From Paragemmobacter straminiformis (GTDB lineage: Bacteria > Pseudomonadota > Alphaproteobacteria > Rhodobacterales > Rhodobacteraceae): a DNA stretch of 64,000 nt. This document shows, in pieces, positions 34,431 through 43,600 of this stretch. The position numbers and the translations under genes are program-made. Position 1 is the first letter of the stretch. Every line of letters begins with the position of its first letter. The notes under the pieces were generated by a model. The model worked only from the letters and a program-made list of their open reading frames with translations, was not told the origin of the DNA and did not search any database. Where the stretch lies: assembly GCF_014243445.1 (NCBI RefSeq), contig NZ_JACLQD010000003.1, positions 310,001-374,000 on the forward strand, given 5' to 3'.

Positions 34431-34433
34431 GGA

Positions 34434-35360
34434 TCAACGCTCCGTTTCGTCGCGCCACATCTTCCAGATGAAGCCCGTGATGAAGACCATCATGATGGCG
34501 AACAGCACCACGGCGATGGCCGCGCCGTAGCCCATGCGGAAGCCGTATTCGCCCAGAGCCATCTCGAACATGTAGTAGGAGAGCACGCGCGAAGATCCGA
34601 AGGGGCCGCCGTTTGTCATGATCGAGACGAGGTCGAAGCTGCGCAGCGCGCCGATCACGGTGACGATCACGGCGATGAAGGTGGCCGGGCGCAGTTGCGG
34701 CAGCACGACATACCACAGCATTTTCAGCCCCTTGGCGCCGTCAAGGCGCGCGGCCTCGATCTGGTCGGGGGCGACGTTGTTCAGGCCGGTGAGGTAAAGG
34801 ATCATCACATAGGCGATCTGCGGCCAAAGTCCCGCCGCGATGATGCCGTAGGTGACAAGGTCGGGATCGGCAAGGATGGCCGTTCCCTGCCCGGTGATGG
34901 ATTGGGTGAGCAGGTAGAACAGCCCGAAATTCGGCGCATAGAACCATGCGAAGATCAGGCCGACGACGACCTGGCTGATGACGAAGGGGAAGAAGAAGAG
35001 CGATTTGTAAAGGCGGATGCCCGTGACCGTCTGGTTCAGGAAGATGGCGATGAACAGGCCCAGAGGAAGCGCGGCCATATACAGCACAAGCCATTTCAGG
35101 TTGTTCCAGAGCGAGGTTTCAAAGGCGGGGTCCGACACCAGTTCGGCGTAGTTGCCCATGCCGACGAAGGTTCCGGTGAACTGGCCGTCTTTGTTGTAGA
35201 GGCCGTTCCAGTCGTAGAAGGACAGGGTGATGCTTTGGACGATGGGCCACAGCACATAGATGGTGAACATGAAAAGTCCGGGCGCGAGGAACAGCCACGG
35301 CGCGATGGCCCGCTGGTTGAATTTCCTTGGCCTGCGGTATGTCGGGGACGCGGTGGTCAT
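34434..35360 (-). CDS. ABC sugar transporter permease, MalF/UgpA-like
   Basis: This roughly 308-residue inner-membrane protein has six helices and the EAA loop EAARLDGAKGLKMLWYVVLP. The start RAIAPWLFLAPGLFMFTIYV is typical of MalF/UgpA-type permeases without the large periplasmic loop of MalF. The ATG at 35360 (MTTASP) is preferred; an ATG four codons upstream (35372) is equally open and has AGGG at a reasonable distance, so the start is uncertain by four residues. It follows the binding-protein gene after a 72-nt gap that holds a strong hairpin. Confidence 0.93.
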   Translation of the reverse strand: MTTASPTYRRPRKFNQRAIAPWLFLAPGLFMFTIYVLWPIVQSITLSFYDWNGLYNKDGQFTGTFVGMGNYAELVSDPAFETSLWNNLKWLVLYMAALPLGLFIAIFLNQTVTGIRLYKSLFFFPFVISQVVVGLIFAWFYAPNFGLFYLLTQSITGQGTAILADPDLVTYGIIAAGLWPQIAYVMILYLTGLNNVAPDQIEAARLDGAKGLKMLWYVVLPQLRPATFIAVIVTVIGALRSFDLVSIMTNGGPFGSSRVLSYYMFEMALGEYGFRMGYGAAIAVVLFAIMMVFITGFIWKMWRDETER

Positions 35361-35386
35361 GTCTGATCCCATCTTGGTTGGCCCTG

Positions 35387-35422
35387 AACGGAAAACGGGC
35401 GCCCCCGTGACAGGGGCGCCCG
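35387..35422 (-). terminator. Intercistronic hairpin between binding protein and permease genes
   Basis: On the minus strand a perfect 10-bp stem (arms 35422-35413 and 35405-35396, CGGGCGCCCC) with a 7-nt loop is followed by TTTTCCG. It can act as an attenuator or as a 3'-end block. Such hairpins in malE-malF-type gaps are known to raise binding-protein mRNA over permease mRNA; that role here is inferred. Confidence 0.75.
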
Positions 35423-35432
35423 CGTCGTCGGA

Positions 35433-36686
35433 TCACTGCGGATAGAGGCGCAGACGGGTCTGCTCGAGCCGCTCGAGGATCGCTTCGAGTTGGTCGGGCT
35501 GGACGAGGAACTGCTGGAAGCCTTCCATGCCGGCCTTGGCATATTCGGCATCCGCGTCGCGGTCCCAGAACTGGGCGATGCCGCCCGTCGCGGTGGACAG
35601 CGCCTGGAAGCCTGCCGTCAGGAACGGATCGGCCGCATCCACGCTTGCGTTCTTGTTGGTGGGAAGCTGGCCCACTGCGCCGTTCCACTTGGTCTGGGCA
35701 TCGGCGCTTGCGATGAAGGCCAGAAGCTTCTTCGCATCGTCGGGGTTCTTGGCGCCCGAGGTCAGGTGAACCGTGTCGGTCGGGGCTTCTTCGGAGCGGG
35801 CGATGCCTGCGGTGATTTCCGGGAAGACCATGAAGCCGAGGTTGTCATTGGTCATCCCGCCTTCCTTGAAGACGCCGACGGCGAAGTTGCCCATCACGTA
35901 GTTGGCGGCCTTGCCCTGCACGAGAAGGGCTGCGGCATCCTGCCAGTCGATGGCGGCGTGGTTCGCCGTGACATAGGGCTGGAGCTTGCCGAAGTTCTCG
36001 AACACGGCGCGCGCTTCGGGCGAGGTCCACGAGATCTTGCCGGCGGCGAGATCGCTGTGGAACTGGTAGCCGTTGGTGCGCATCGACACGTAGTCGAAGA
36101 TGCCCGCAACCGGCCAGAGCGCCGAAGAGCCGGTGGTCACGCAGTCGATGCCGGCGGCTTTGAACTTTTCGCAGTTCTGGAGGAACTGGTCCCAGCTTAC
36201 GCCACCTTCGCCCGGAAGGTCGACGCCCGCGGCTTTGTAGGCGTCGCGGTTATAGTAGATGCCCCACTGGTAGTAGGTGTAGGGGACGGCGTATTGCTTG
36301 CCGTCGATGGTCGACGACAGCACCGACGAGGCCAGCGCATCGGTCAGACCGTTGTCGGCCCAGACGTCCGAGATGTCGGCGAAGAGGCCCGCTTCCACAA
36401 AGGGACGCATCCGGTTCGCCGCATACCAGTTGGCCAGATCCGGCGGGTCGGCGGTCAGGAAGTTGCGGATCGCGTTCTTGTAGGCTTCGTGGTCGAAGTT
36501 GTTCAGCTGGACGTCGATCTCGGGGTTCGCGGCCTCGAAGTCGGCGATGAGCGCTTCGGCGGCGGCGAGCGGGATCGGATCGTAGTCGGCATTCCATGTC
36601 ACCACGCGCTTGTCTTGCGCGAGTGCCGACGTTGCCATGAGCAACGCCGCAGACAGGGCGATTGTGCCCTTTGCGAAACGGACCAT
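35433..36686 (-). CDS. ABC sugar-binding protein (periplasmic, CUT1)
   Basis: The 417-residue protein starts with a Sec signal peptide (about residues 1-23, GTIALSAALLMATSALA, cleaved before QDK) and continues as a cluster-B/D solute-binding protein of the MalE/UgpB type: DFEAANPEIDVQLNNFDHEAY, DGKQYAVPYTYYQWGIYYN, and VMGNFAVGVFKEGG. GGAGG lies 5 nt before the ATG at 36686. It captures the sugar in the periplasm and delivers it to the permeases that follow. Enzymes behind it indicate alpha- and beta-galactosides as likely ligands. It is divergent from the IclR regulator. Confidence 0.93.
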   Translation of the reverse strand: MVRFAKGTIALSAALLMATSALAQDKRVVTWNADYDPIPLAAAEALIADFEAANPEIDVQLNNFDHEAYKNAIRNFLTADPPDLANWYAANRMRPFVEAGLFADISDVWADNGLTDALASSVLSSTIDGKQYAVPYTYYQWGIYYNRDAYKAAGVDLPGEGGVSWDQFLQNCEKFKAAGIDCVTTGSSALWPVAGIFDYVSMRTNGYQFHSDLAAGKISWTSPEARAVFENFGKLQPYVTANHAAIDWQDAAALLVQGKAANYVMGNFAVGVFKEGGMTNDNLGFMVFPEITAGIARSEEAPTDTVHLTSGAKNPDDAKKLLAFIASADAQTKWNGAVGQLPTNKNASVDAADPFLTAGFQALSTATGGIAQFWDRDADAEYAKAGMEGFQQFLVQPDQLEAILERLEQTRLRLYPQ

Positions 36687-36722
36687 TGGTTTCCTCCCTT
36701 TTGGTTCCATTATGTGAAACTT

Positions 36723-36742
36723 AGTTTTGAATATTGAAAACT
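36723..36742. promoter_or_regulatory. Candidate IclR operator at the galactoside locus
   Basis: AGTTTT (36723-36728) and AAAACT (36737-36742) form an inverted repeat around the near-palindromic GAATATTG. The site is 37 bp before the binding-protein start and 46 bp before the IclR start, in an A/T-rich island within the divergent 101-bp gap. Position and symmetry suggest the IclR binding site; not tested. Confidence 0.5.
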
Positions 36743-36787
36743 ATGCGGCTTGTCCGTTAGTATGTCAACAGGCAGCGGAAGGGCAGG

Positions 36788-37573
36788 ATGATGGGTGCGG
36801 AGCAGGGAGACGGCACGGTCGGCAAGGCGCTCGACGTGCTCGACATGGTTGCGGGGGCGGGGCATCCGGTGCGGTTCACGGACCTGCTGGAGCGGTCTGC
36901 CTATCCCAAGGCCACGCTTTACCGTCTGCTGCAAACGCTGACCCATCAGGGCATGCTGGCCTATGATCCCGACAGGCAGCTTTACAGCCTTGGGGTGCGG
37001 CTGGTGCGGCTGGCCCATGCGGCATGGGCGACATCGTCGCTTGCCCCGATCGCGCGGCCCTATCTTGATGAATTGTCAGCGGAAACCGGCGAGACGATCC
37101 ACCTTGCGCAGATGGACAACGGGCAGGTGCTTTACGTCGACAAGCGCAACGCGCTGAAGCCCGTCGAGATGTTCGCGCAGGCCGGAAAGGTGGGGCCTGC
37201 CTATTGCACGGGGGTGGGCAAGGCGATGCTGGCTTTCCTGCCGGAGGAAGAGATCGAGCGGGTGATCCAGCGGCAGAGTTTCCATCGCTTCACGGAAGGA
37301 ACTTTGGACACGCCTGAGAAGCTGCGGGCCGAGCTTAGGGCGATTCGTGAGCGGGGCTACGCCTTTGACCGCGAGGAACACGAGCCGGGAATCATCTGCT
37401 GCGCGGCACCGATTCTGACGCGGTCGGGTCGGGTGATCGGGGCGCTTTCGGTGACATCGACCACGGCGCGGACCACGCTGGATGCGCTGGGCGCGGGATC
37501 GGGACGGATCAGGGAGACGGCGGCGAGCATCGCGGCCGAGGCGGAAAGCTGGCGCTTTCCGGAACAGGGATAA
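36788..37573 (+). CDS. IclR-family regulator of the galactoside genes
   Basis: The 261-residue protein has a winged helix-turn-helix (about residues 10-70; [22 protein letters not shown] split over two helices) and an IclR ligand domain (about 85-255; [40 protein letters not shown]). Being divergent from the ABC binding protein and directly before the ATPase gene (18-nt gap), it very likely controls both halves of the locus. IclR proteins at galactonate loci often sense 2-dehydro-3-deoxygalactonate or its phosphate; that is an inference here. The ATG at 36788 is followed at once by a second ATG, so the start is uncertain by one residue. Confidence 0.9.
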   Translation: MMGAEQGDGTVGKALDVLDMVAGAGHPVRFTDLLERSAYPKATLYRLLQTLTHQGMLAYDPDRQLYSLGVRLVRLAHAAWATSSLAPIARPYLDELSAETGETIHLAQMDNGQVLYVDKRNALKPVEMFAQAGKVGPAYCTGVGKAMLAFLPEEEIERVIQRQSFHRFTEGTLDTPEKLRAELRAIRERGYAFDREEHEPGIICCAAPILTRSGRVIGALSVTSTTARTTLDALGAGSGRIRETAASIAAEAESWRFPEQG

Positions 37574-37590
37574 TAGGGAGGAAACGGGAC

Positions 37591-38643
37591 ATGACGGGAG
37601 TTACCCTTCAGAACGTGGTCAAGCGCTATGGCGACGCGCAGGTGATCCACGGGGTCGATCTGACGGTCGAGGATGGCGAGTTCTGCGTGTTCGTCGGACC
37701 TTCGGGTTGCGGAAAAAGCACGCTGTTGCGGATGGTCGCGGGGCTGGAGGAAACCTCGTCGGGCGCGATTCGCATCGGCGCGCGGGATGTGACCCACGCC
37801 GACCCGTCAGAGCGGGGGGTGGCGATGGTGTTCCAGACCTATGCGCTTTACCCGCATATGACCGTGGCCGAGAATATGGGCTTCGGGCTGAAGATGACGG
37901 GCCATCCCAAGGCGGAAATCGAGAAGAAGGTGGCCGAGGCCGCGCGGATCCTGAAGCTCGAGGATTATCTGGCGCGCAAGCCCAAAGCGCTGTCGGGCGG
38001 GCAGCGGCAGCGGGTGGCCATCGGGCGGGCCATCGTGCGGGGGCCGGATGTGTTTCTGTTCGACGAGCCTCTGTCCAACCTCGACGCCGAATTGCGGGTG
38101 GAGATGCGGGTGGAAATCGCCCGTCTGCACCGCGAGATCGGGGCGACGATGATCTATGTGACGCATGACCAGGTCGAGGCGATGACGCTGGCCGACAAGA
38201 TCGTGGTGCTGCGCAAAGGCAAGGTGGAGCAGGTCGGCAAGCCGTTGGAATTGTACCATAATCCGGACAACAAATTCGTGGCGGGCTTCATCGGTTCGCC
38301 TGCGATGAACTTCGTTTCCGGCGTGGTCGAGGGGGGCAGCGTCACGGCGGCGGGCTTGGGTGGCGCGGTGGCGGCGGCGGTCAAGCTGCCCGCTTCCGGC
38401 AAGGTGGCCGTGGGCTTGCGGCCGCAGCATCTGCGGGTGATCGACGGGGCGACCCATCGGGTGGATATGACCGAGGCGCTGGGCGGGGTGAGTTTCATCC
38501 ATGTCACCGGACCCACCGGGGAAAAGCTGGTGGTCGAGGCGAAGGGCGATGTCATTCCGCAGGCGGGAACCTCGGTCGGGATCGGGTTCGATGCGGCGGA
38601 TGCGCTGTTCTTCGACGATGCCTCGGGGCTGCGGCTGCGCTAG
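37591..38643 (+). CDS. ABC sugar transporter ATPase (MalK/UgpC type)
   Basis: The 350-residue cytoplasmic ATPase has Walker [10 protein letters not shown] (residues 36-44), signature LSGGQRQR (134-141), Walker B VFLFDEP (154-160) and the H-loop [10 protein letters not shown], followed by the MalK-type regulatory beta domain (about 235-350). It powers the two permeases encoded on the other strand. Splitting the ATPase from its permeases by the divergent regulator is unusual but known for CUT1 systems. It follows the IclR gene by 18 nt with GGGAGG before the ATG. It may also serve other CUT1 importers, as shared MalK-type ATPases do. Its stop overlaps that of convergent pbpC. Confidence 0.94.
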   Translation: MTGVTLQNVVKRYGDAQVIHGVDLTVEDGEFCVFVGPSGCGKSTLLRMVAGLEETSSGAIRIGARDVTHADPSERGVAMVFQTYALYPHMTVAENMGFGLKMTGHPKAEIEKKVAEAARILKLEDYLARKPKALSGGQRQRVAIGRAIVRGPDVFLFDEPLSNLDAELRVEMRVEIARLHREIGATMIYVTHDQVEAMTLADKIVVLRKGKVEQVGKPLELYHNPDNKFVAGFIGSPAMNFVSGVVEGGSVTAAGLGGAVAAAVKLPASGKVAVGLRPQHLRVIDGATHRVDMTEALGGVSFIHVTGPTGEKLVVEAKGDVIPQAGTSVGIGFDAADALFFDDASGLRLR

Positions 38644-40679
38644 CGCAGGCGGATGGTGGCGCGGGCGGAGCGGCCCGCGCTGTCGATCACCGAGAGGGTG
38701 AGAAAACCCTTTGAAGTCAGGGGCAAAACCGTCTCGCGGCCGCGTTCGGCGGTGGCGACGGGCCTGCCGTCTGCCAGCCATGTGAAGGGGGCGGAGCCGC
38801 CCTCGACCCGCACCATGAGGCCGGAGGCGAGGGGTTCGACCTCGGCCCCGTCGGGGGGGAAGGCGAGGCGCGGCGAATCGGCGGGGGCCGCAAAGGCGGC
38901 ATCGCGCGGGCGAAACCGTTGCAAGGGTTGGGGAAGTTGCGCATTGGCAAGCAGCAGCGTCGCGGGCGGGGCGGGCGGCTGCGGGGTGAGCGAGGGCTTG
39001 AGGCGGGCGAAGGCCTGAAACAGGACGGGCGCGGCAAGGTCGGCCCCGAAGGCGCCCGGAACGGGGGTGCCATCGGGGCGGCCAAGCCAGACGCCGATGA
39101 CGTGGCGGCCATCATAGCCGATGGCCCAGGCATCGCGGTGGCCGTAGCTGGTGCCTGTCTTGTAGGCGAGGCGGTTCGCGGGCGCGCCGGGGGGTGGGGC
39201 CAATCCGGTAAGGATATCAGTCACTTGCCACGCGGCTATGGGAGAGATGACCTGTTTACCCTTGGTTAACGGGTCGTCGCTGCGCCAGCGCAAGGGGCGG
39301 GCCTGACCGCCGTTCGCCAGCCCCGCGTAAAGCGTGACCATGTCTTCCAGCGTGACGCCGATTCCGCCGAGGCCGATGGCAAGGCCCGCTTTTCCGGCGG
39401 GCAGGCGGTAGTGGACGGCGCTTTCATCGAGGGCTGCGAGAAGCCGTTCGGGGCCGAGGGCATCGAGCAGCTTTACCACGGGGATGTTAAGCGAGAGTTG
39501 CAGCGCCTCGCGCAGCCTGATCGTGCCGTGGAACTGGCGGTCGAAATTTTGCGGGGCATAGGTGCCGAAGCGGGTGGGCGTGTCGTCGATCAGGGTTTCG
39601 GGATGGGCGAGGCCCGCATCGAAGGCGAGGGCGTAAACCATCGGTTTCAGGGTGGAACCCGGAGAGCGCAGCGCGGTCGTCATATCGACGAAGCCTTGCC
39701 GGTTGTCGGCCCGGAACGCGGCAGAGCCGACCGAGGCGAGGATTTCGCCGGTCTGGTAATCGGCCACCACGATGGCGGTCTGCACGCGGTCGCCCATGCT
39801 GCGGAGCGTGTCGGCGGCAAGGATTTCGGTCGCTTTCTGCAAAGAGGCGTCGATGCACAGGTGATGCACGGTTTTTCCGGCATCGGCCGCAAGGGCGCGG
39901 TCGGCCATGTGGGGGGCGAGCGCGGGAAAGGGCAGGCGCGCGGCGGGAATGGATTCGCGCGTGGCGGCAGATGCCTCGGCCCGCGACAGGACGCCTGCGG
40001 CCACCGCGCGGGCAAGGATGCGGTCGCGGGCGGCGCGGGCGGCATTAGGGAAGCGGTCGGGGCGGCGGCGTTCGGGGCTTTGCGGCAGGGCGATGAGAAG
40101 CGCGGATTGCGCGGGGGTCAGGCGGGCGGGTTCCTTGCCGAACCATGTGATCGCAGCGGCGCGCAGCCCTTCGACATTGCCGCCGTAGGGGGCGAGCTGG
40201 AGATAGAGCGCGAGGATCTGCGATTTGGTCAGGCGGCGTTCGAGGGCGAGGGCAAGGCGGATCTGGCGCAGCTTGCCCGCGACCTTGCCGGTTGTCCCCT
40301 CTTCCAGCAGGCGGGCGACCTGCATGGTGAGGGTGGAGCCGCCCGAGACGACCCTGCCGTTCCATGCAGCCTGAAGGGCGGCACGCAGAAGGGCGCGGGG
40401 ATCGACGCCGTGGTGGGTGTAGAAGCGGCGGTCCTCGAAGGCGAGAAGCATGGCGATGAAGGTCGGGTCGGTTTCCTGCGGGCCAAGGGCAAGGCGCCAG
40501 CGGCCGTCGGCCACGGTATAGGCGCGGAGAAGCTGGTCGTGACGGTCAAGCACCTGAACCGAGGTTTCGGGCGAGAGCGGTGGCAGGGCGGTGGCGTCGA
40601 TCCACCTGTCCGCGCCATCGCGGTCGAGGGCTGCGAGAAACAGCCCCGCCGCGAGGGCAAGGACGTGGCGGGCTTTCAT
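38640..40679 (-). CDS. pbpC: Penicillin-binding protein 1C
   Basis: The 679-residue class A PBP has a short N-terminal membrane anchor, a glycosyltransferase domain with catalytic glutamate in [17 protein letters not shown] and [15 protein letters not shown], a transpeptidase domain with SxxK in [17 protein letters not shown] and [15 protein letters not shown], and the PBP1C-specific C-terminal beta domain. It would polymerise and perhaps crosslink murein at the periplasmic face; E. coli PBP1C has no essential role. Its ATG overlaps the stop of the alpha-2-macroglobulin gene by 4 nt, the standard bacterial pairing in which PBP1C is thought to repair walls after attack. Confidence 0.95.
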   Translation of the reverse strand: MKARHVLALAAGLFLAALDRDGADRWIDATALPPLSPETSVQVLDRHDQLLRAYTVADGRWRLALGPQETDPTFIAMLLAFEDRRFYTHHGVDPRALLRAALQAAWNGRVVSGGSTLTMQVARLLEEGTTGKVAGKLRQIRLALALERRLTKSQILALYLQLAPYGGNVEGLRAAAITWFGKEPARLTPAQSALLIALPQSPERRRPDRFPNAARAARDRILARAVAAGVLSRAEASAATRESIPAARLPFPALAPHMADRALAADAGKTVHHLCIDASLQKATEILAADTLRSMGDRVQTAIVVADYQTGEILASVGSAAFRADNRQGFVDMTTALRSPGSTLKPMVYALAFDAGLAHPETLIDDTPTRFGTYAPQNFDRQFHGTIRLREALQLSLNIPVVKLLDALGPERLLAALDESAVHYRLPAGKAGLAIGLGGIGVTLEDMVTLYAGLANGGQARPLRWRSDDPLTKGKQVISPIAAWQVTDILTGLAPPPGAPANRLAYKTGTSYGHRDAWAIGYDGRHVIGVWLGRPDGTPVPGAFGADLAAPVLFQAFARLKPSLTPQPPAPPATLLLANAQLPQPLQRFRPRDAAFAAPADSPRLAFPPDGAEVEPLASGLMVRVEGGSAPFTWLADGRPVATAERGRETVLPLTSKGFLTLSVIDSAGRSARATIRLR

Positions 40680-43600
40680 TCCGTCACGGTCATGCGGCCC
40701 GTGTCGGTATGGGCGCGGAAGTCGGGTTGATACATGTCCTCGACCGAGGCGGCGGGGTGGACATAGCTGCCGGGTGTGACGGCGCGGACGATGTAGCCCA
40801 AGCGGAAGGGCTGGTTGTCGCTGCGGTCGATGGCCGAGAGGAAACGGTCTTGCCGGAATTCGCTATGCGCGGTTTCGGTGAGCAGGTCGAGGCCGAGGGT
40901 TTCGGTGACGGCCCCGCCGGTCAGGAGGTTGGGGTTGTCGATCTCGAACCCCGCGGGGAGGGGGTCTGCGACCATCAGGCGGGCTTGGCCATTGGCGAAG
41001 GGCGTGACCTCGATCACGGCGACAAGGCGCGTGCCGGCCTTGACCGTGGTGCCGGTGAAAGGTTGCCCGTCGAGCGTGTAGTAGCTGCGGGTGATGGCAT
41101 AGCCGTTGCCGCCAGCGGGTTCGGGGGAAAGCGGGGTTCCGGTGGCCGAGACGGTGAGCGTGGTGTCGGCGCCATCGTTCCGCACCGTGAGGGGGGCCGA
41201 GGTGTCGAGCAGGCGGACAAGCGGGCCGGAAGTCGCCTCGCCGTTCAGGGACAGGGCGGGGGTGTCGCCGGAAAGGGCGCTTGCGGCGAGGAGGGACCAT
41301 GTCGCCTCTTGCGTCGAGAGCGGGCCTTCGTGGGCGGCGATGCGGTCGGCGACGCTTTCGCGGTTGATGGCGGTGCTGCCGGATTCGGTGGCGAGCGCAA
41401 GCAGGGCTGCGGCGTCGCGGTAGGGCGAGCCGTAGTCGATGCGCCAGACCTGTTCGGCCGTGTCGGGCGCAAGGGCGGATTCGGCGCGGGCGAACAGGGC
41501 GTCGGCGCGGGGCTGGTCGCCATAGGCCGCAAGCGCAGCGCCAAGTTGGGCAAGGGCTGCGGGCGTGGCGAAGGCATCGGCCTTGGTGTCGGCGTAATAG
41601 CGCAGGTCGCCGATGTTGGCCGCCCCTTCGCGGGCGAGGACGTAGAGGGCGTAGGCCAGCGCCTCGCCGCCGGTGTCGAAATCGGCGGCGTAGTTGACCC
41701 GGTTGCGCAGGTTGTCGAGCGCGAGGCGGAAGGCCTGATCGGGCACGTCATAGCCGCGCGCCTTGGCCCGCGACAGGAAGTCGGTGACGAAGGCGTCGAG
41801 CCAGAAGTCGCCGCTGCCGGGTTGCCAGAGGCCGAAGCCGCCTTCGGCCCCCTGATTGGTCAGGATCTGGCGGATGGTGGCGGCGAGGCGGGGGGCCAGA
41901 TCGTCGCCATGCGGCAGGCCGAGGGCCTGTGCCACGGGGTCGAGGTAGAGCAGCGGCAGCGCGCGCGAGGTGAGTTGTTCGGTGCAGCCATAGGGGTAGC
42001 GGTCGAGTGCGGCGAGGGTGGCCGGCGCGTTGAGGCGAGCGATGGGGCCTGCGGCAAGCGTGGCGCGGGCGTTGGAGAGACCGTCGAGGACGGTGGCGTC
42101 GAAGGTGAAGGATTGACCCTGTTTGAGGTCAAAGCGCGAGAGGCGGGTGATTTCCGGCGTCTGCACCTCGACCGGAAGGGTGAGGGTTCTGGTCAGCGGT
42201 TTTCCGTCGGGGGTGGTGAGGGTGACGGCGATGCTGTGCAGGCCCGTTTCTGTGGCGGTGACGGGGATGGAGAGGGTTTGCTTGCCGCCCTTCGTCAGCG
42301 TGACCGAGGCGGGGACGGGGCCGAGGGTCAGGCCGTCGGCGGTGACGGAAAGCGGCATCTCGCCCGCGGGGCCGGTGGCGTGGACGATTTCCAGCAGCAG
42401 GCGGCTTTGGTCATCGGGGGCGAGGAAGCGGGGCAGCGAGGCGGTCACGACCACGGGGTCGCGGACAAGGGTGTCGGCGCTGGCCTGACCGATGGCAGAG
42501 GCGCTCCACGCCACGGCCATGAGCTTGACGCTGCCGTTGAAGGCGGGGAGGTCGAAACTGGCCCTGGCCATGCCGTCGGGGCCGACGGGGATGGGGCCGG
42601 AGAAGAAGGCGAGCAGGTCTTCGGTGGGCGGGGGCGATTGCAGGCGGGCTTGCGCGCCCGCGTCGCCGCCCGAGCGGACGGTGCCCGCAGCGCCGTTCAG
42701 CCCGTCGATCAGGCGGCCATAGAGGTCGCGGATGCCGACGCCGAGTTTGCGCTGGCCGAAGTAATAGCCCTGCGGATCGGGCGGGGTGTAGCCCGTGAGG
42801 TTGAGAATGCCCTGATCCACGGCGGCAAGGGTGACATAGGCGGTTTCGCCTGCGGCGATGCCGTCAACCCTGACCGAAACATCGAGCGGCGCGCGGGGGG
42901 CCGCTTCGGGTGGTGCGAGGATGGTCGCGGTCAGGGCGCGGGTGCCGGGGGCGATGGCGGCATGGGCAAGGCCCAGCGCGCGGGCGGGGTTGCGGCCTGC
43001 GGCGACATCCATCGGGCGCAGGACCGAGGCGGTGACGTAGACGCCCGCGCCCCAATCGTCGGTGACGGGGAGTTTTATGGTGTTCTCGCCCTCGGTCACG
43101 GTGACGGCCTGCATGGCGATGACGCGGTTCGACAGCACGGTGACGAGGGCCGTTCCGGCAAAGCGGGGGACAAGGCGCAGGGTGGCGGTGTCACCCGCGC
43201 TGTAGGCCGCCTTGTCGAGCGAGAGGTCCAGCGTGTCGGGGGTGCTGGAGACATCGGCGGGGGCATACCATCCGGCCGAGAAGGTGACCGACGAGGCGGC
43301 AGGGGTGCCGTCGGCCCGTTCGACGGCGAGTTCGTATTCGCCCCATTGCACGGCTGCGGCGATTTCGGTGGGGCCGTTCAGCGCTGCCTCGCCTTCGGCT
43401 ATGCGGCTGCGTGTGGTCACGGGTTCCCAGTTCCACGCGCCGTAGGATTGATACCATTGGTATTCGGTCTCGACCCGCGTCAGCACCCATTTGACGGAGA
43501 GCGGCGTGGCCTTGCCATCGGTGCCGACACCGACGAGCGAGAAGCGGGCCTTTGCGTTTTCGGCGACGACGCCGTCGAAAAGGGGTTTGATGCCGATGAG

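Noticed and set aside
33549-35366. A 605-codon plus-strand frame opposite the ABC permeases
   Set aside because: It is extremely rich in Asp, His, Arg and Glu with no domain; the minus strand carries two canonical permeases with EAA loops.
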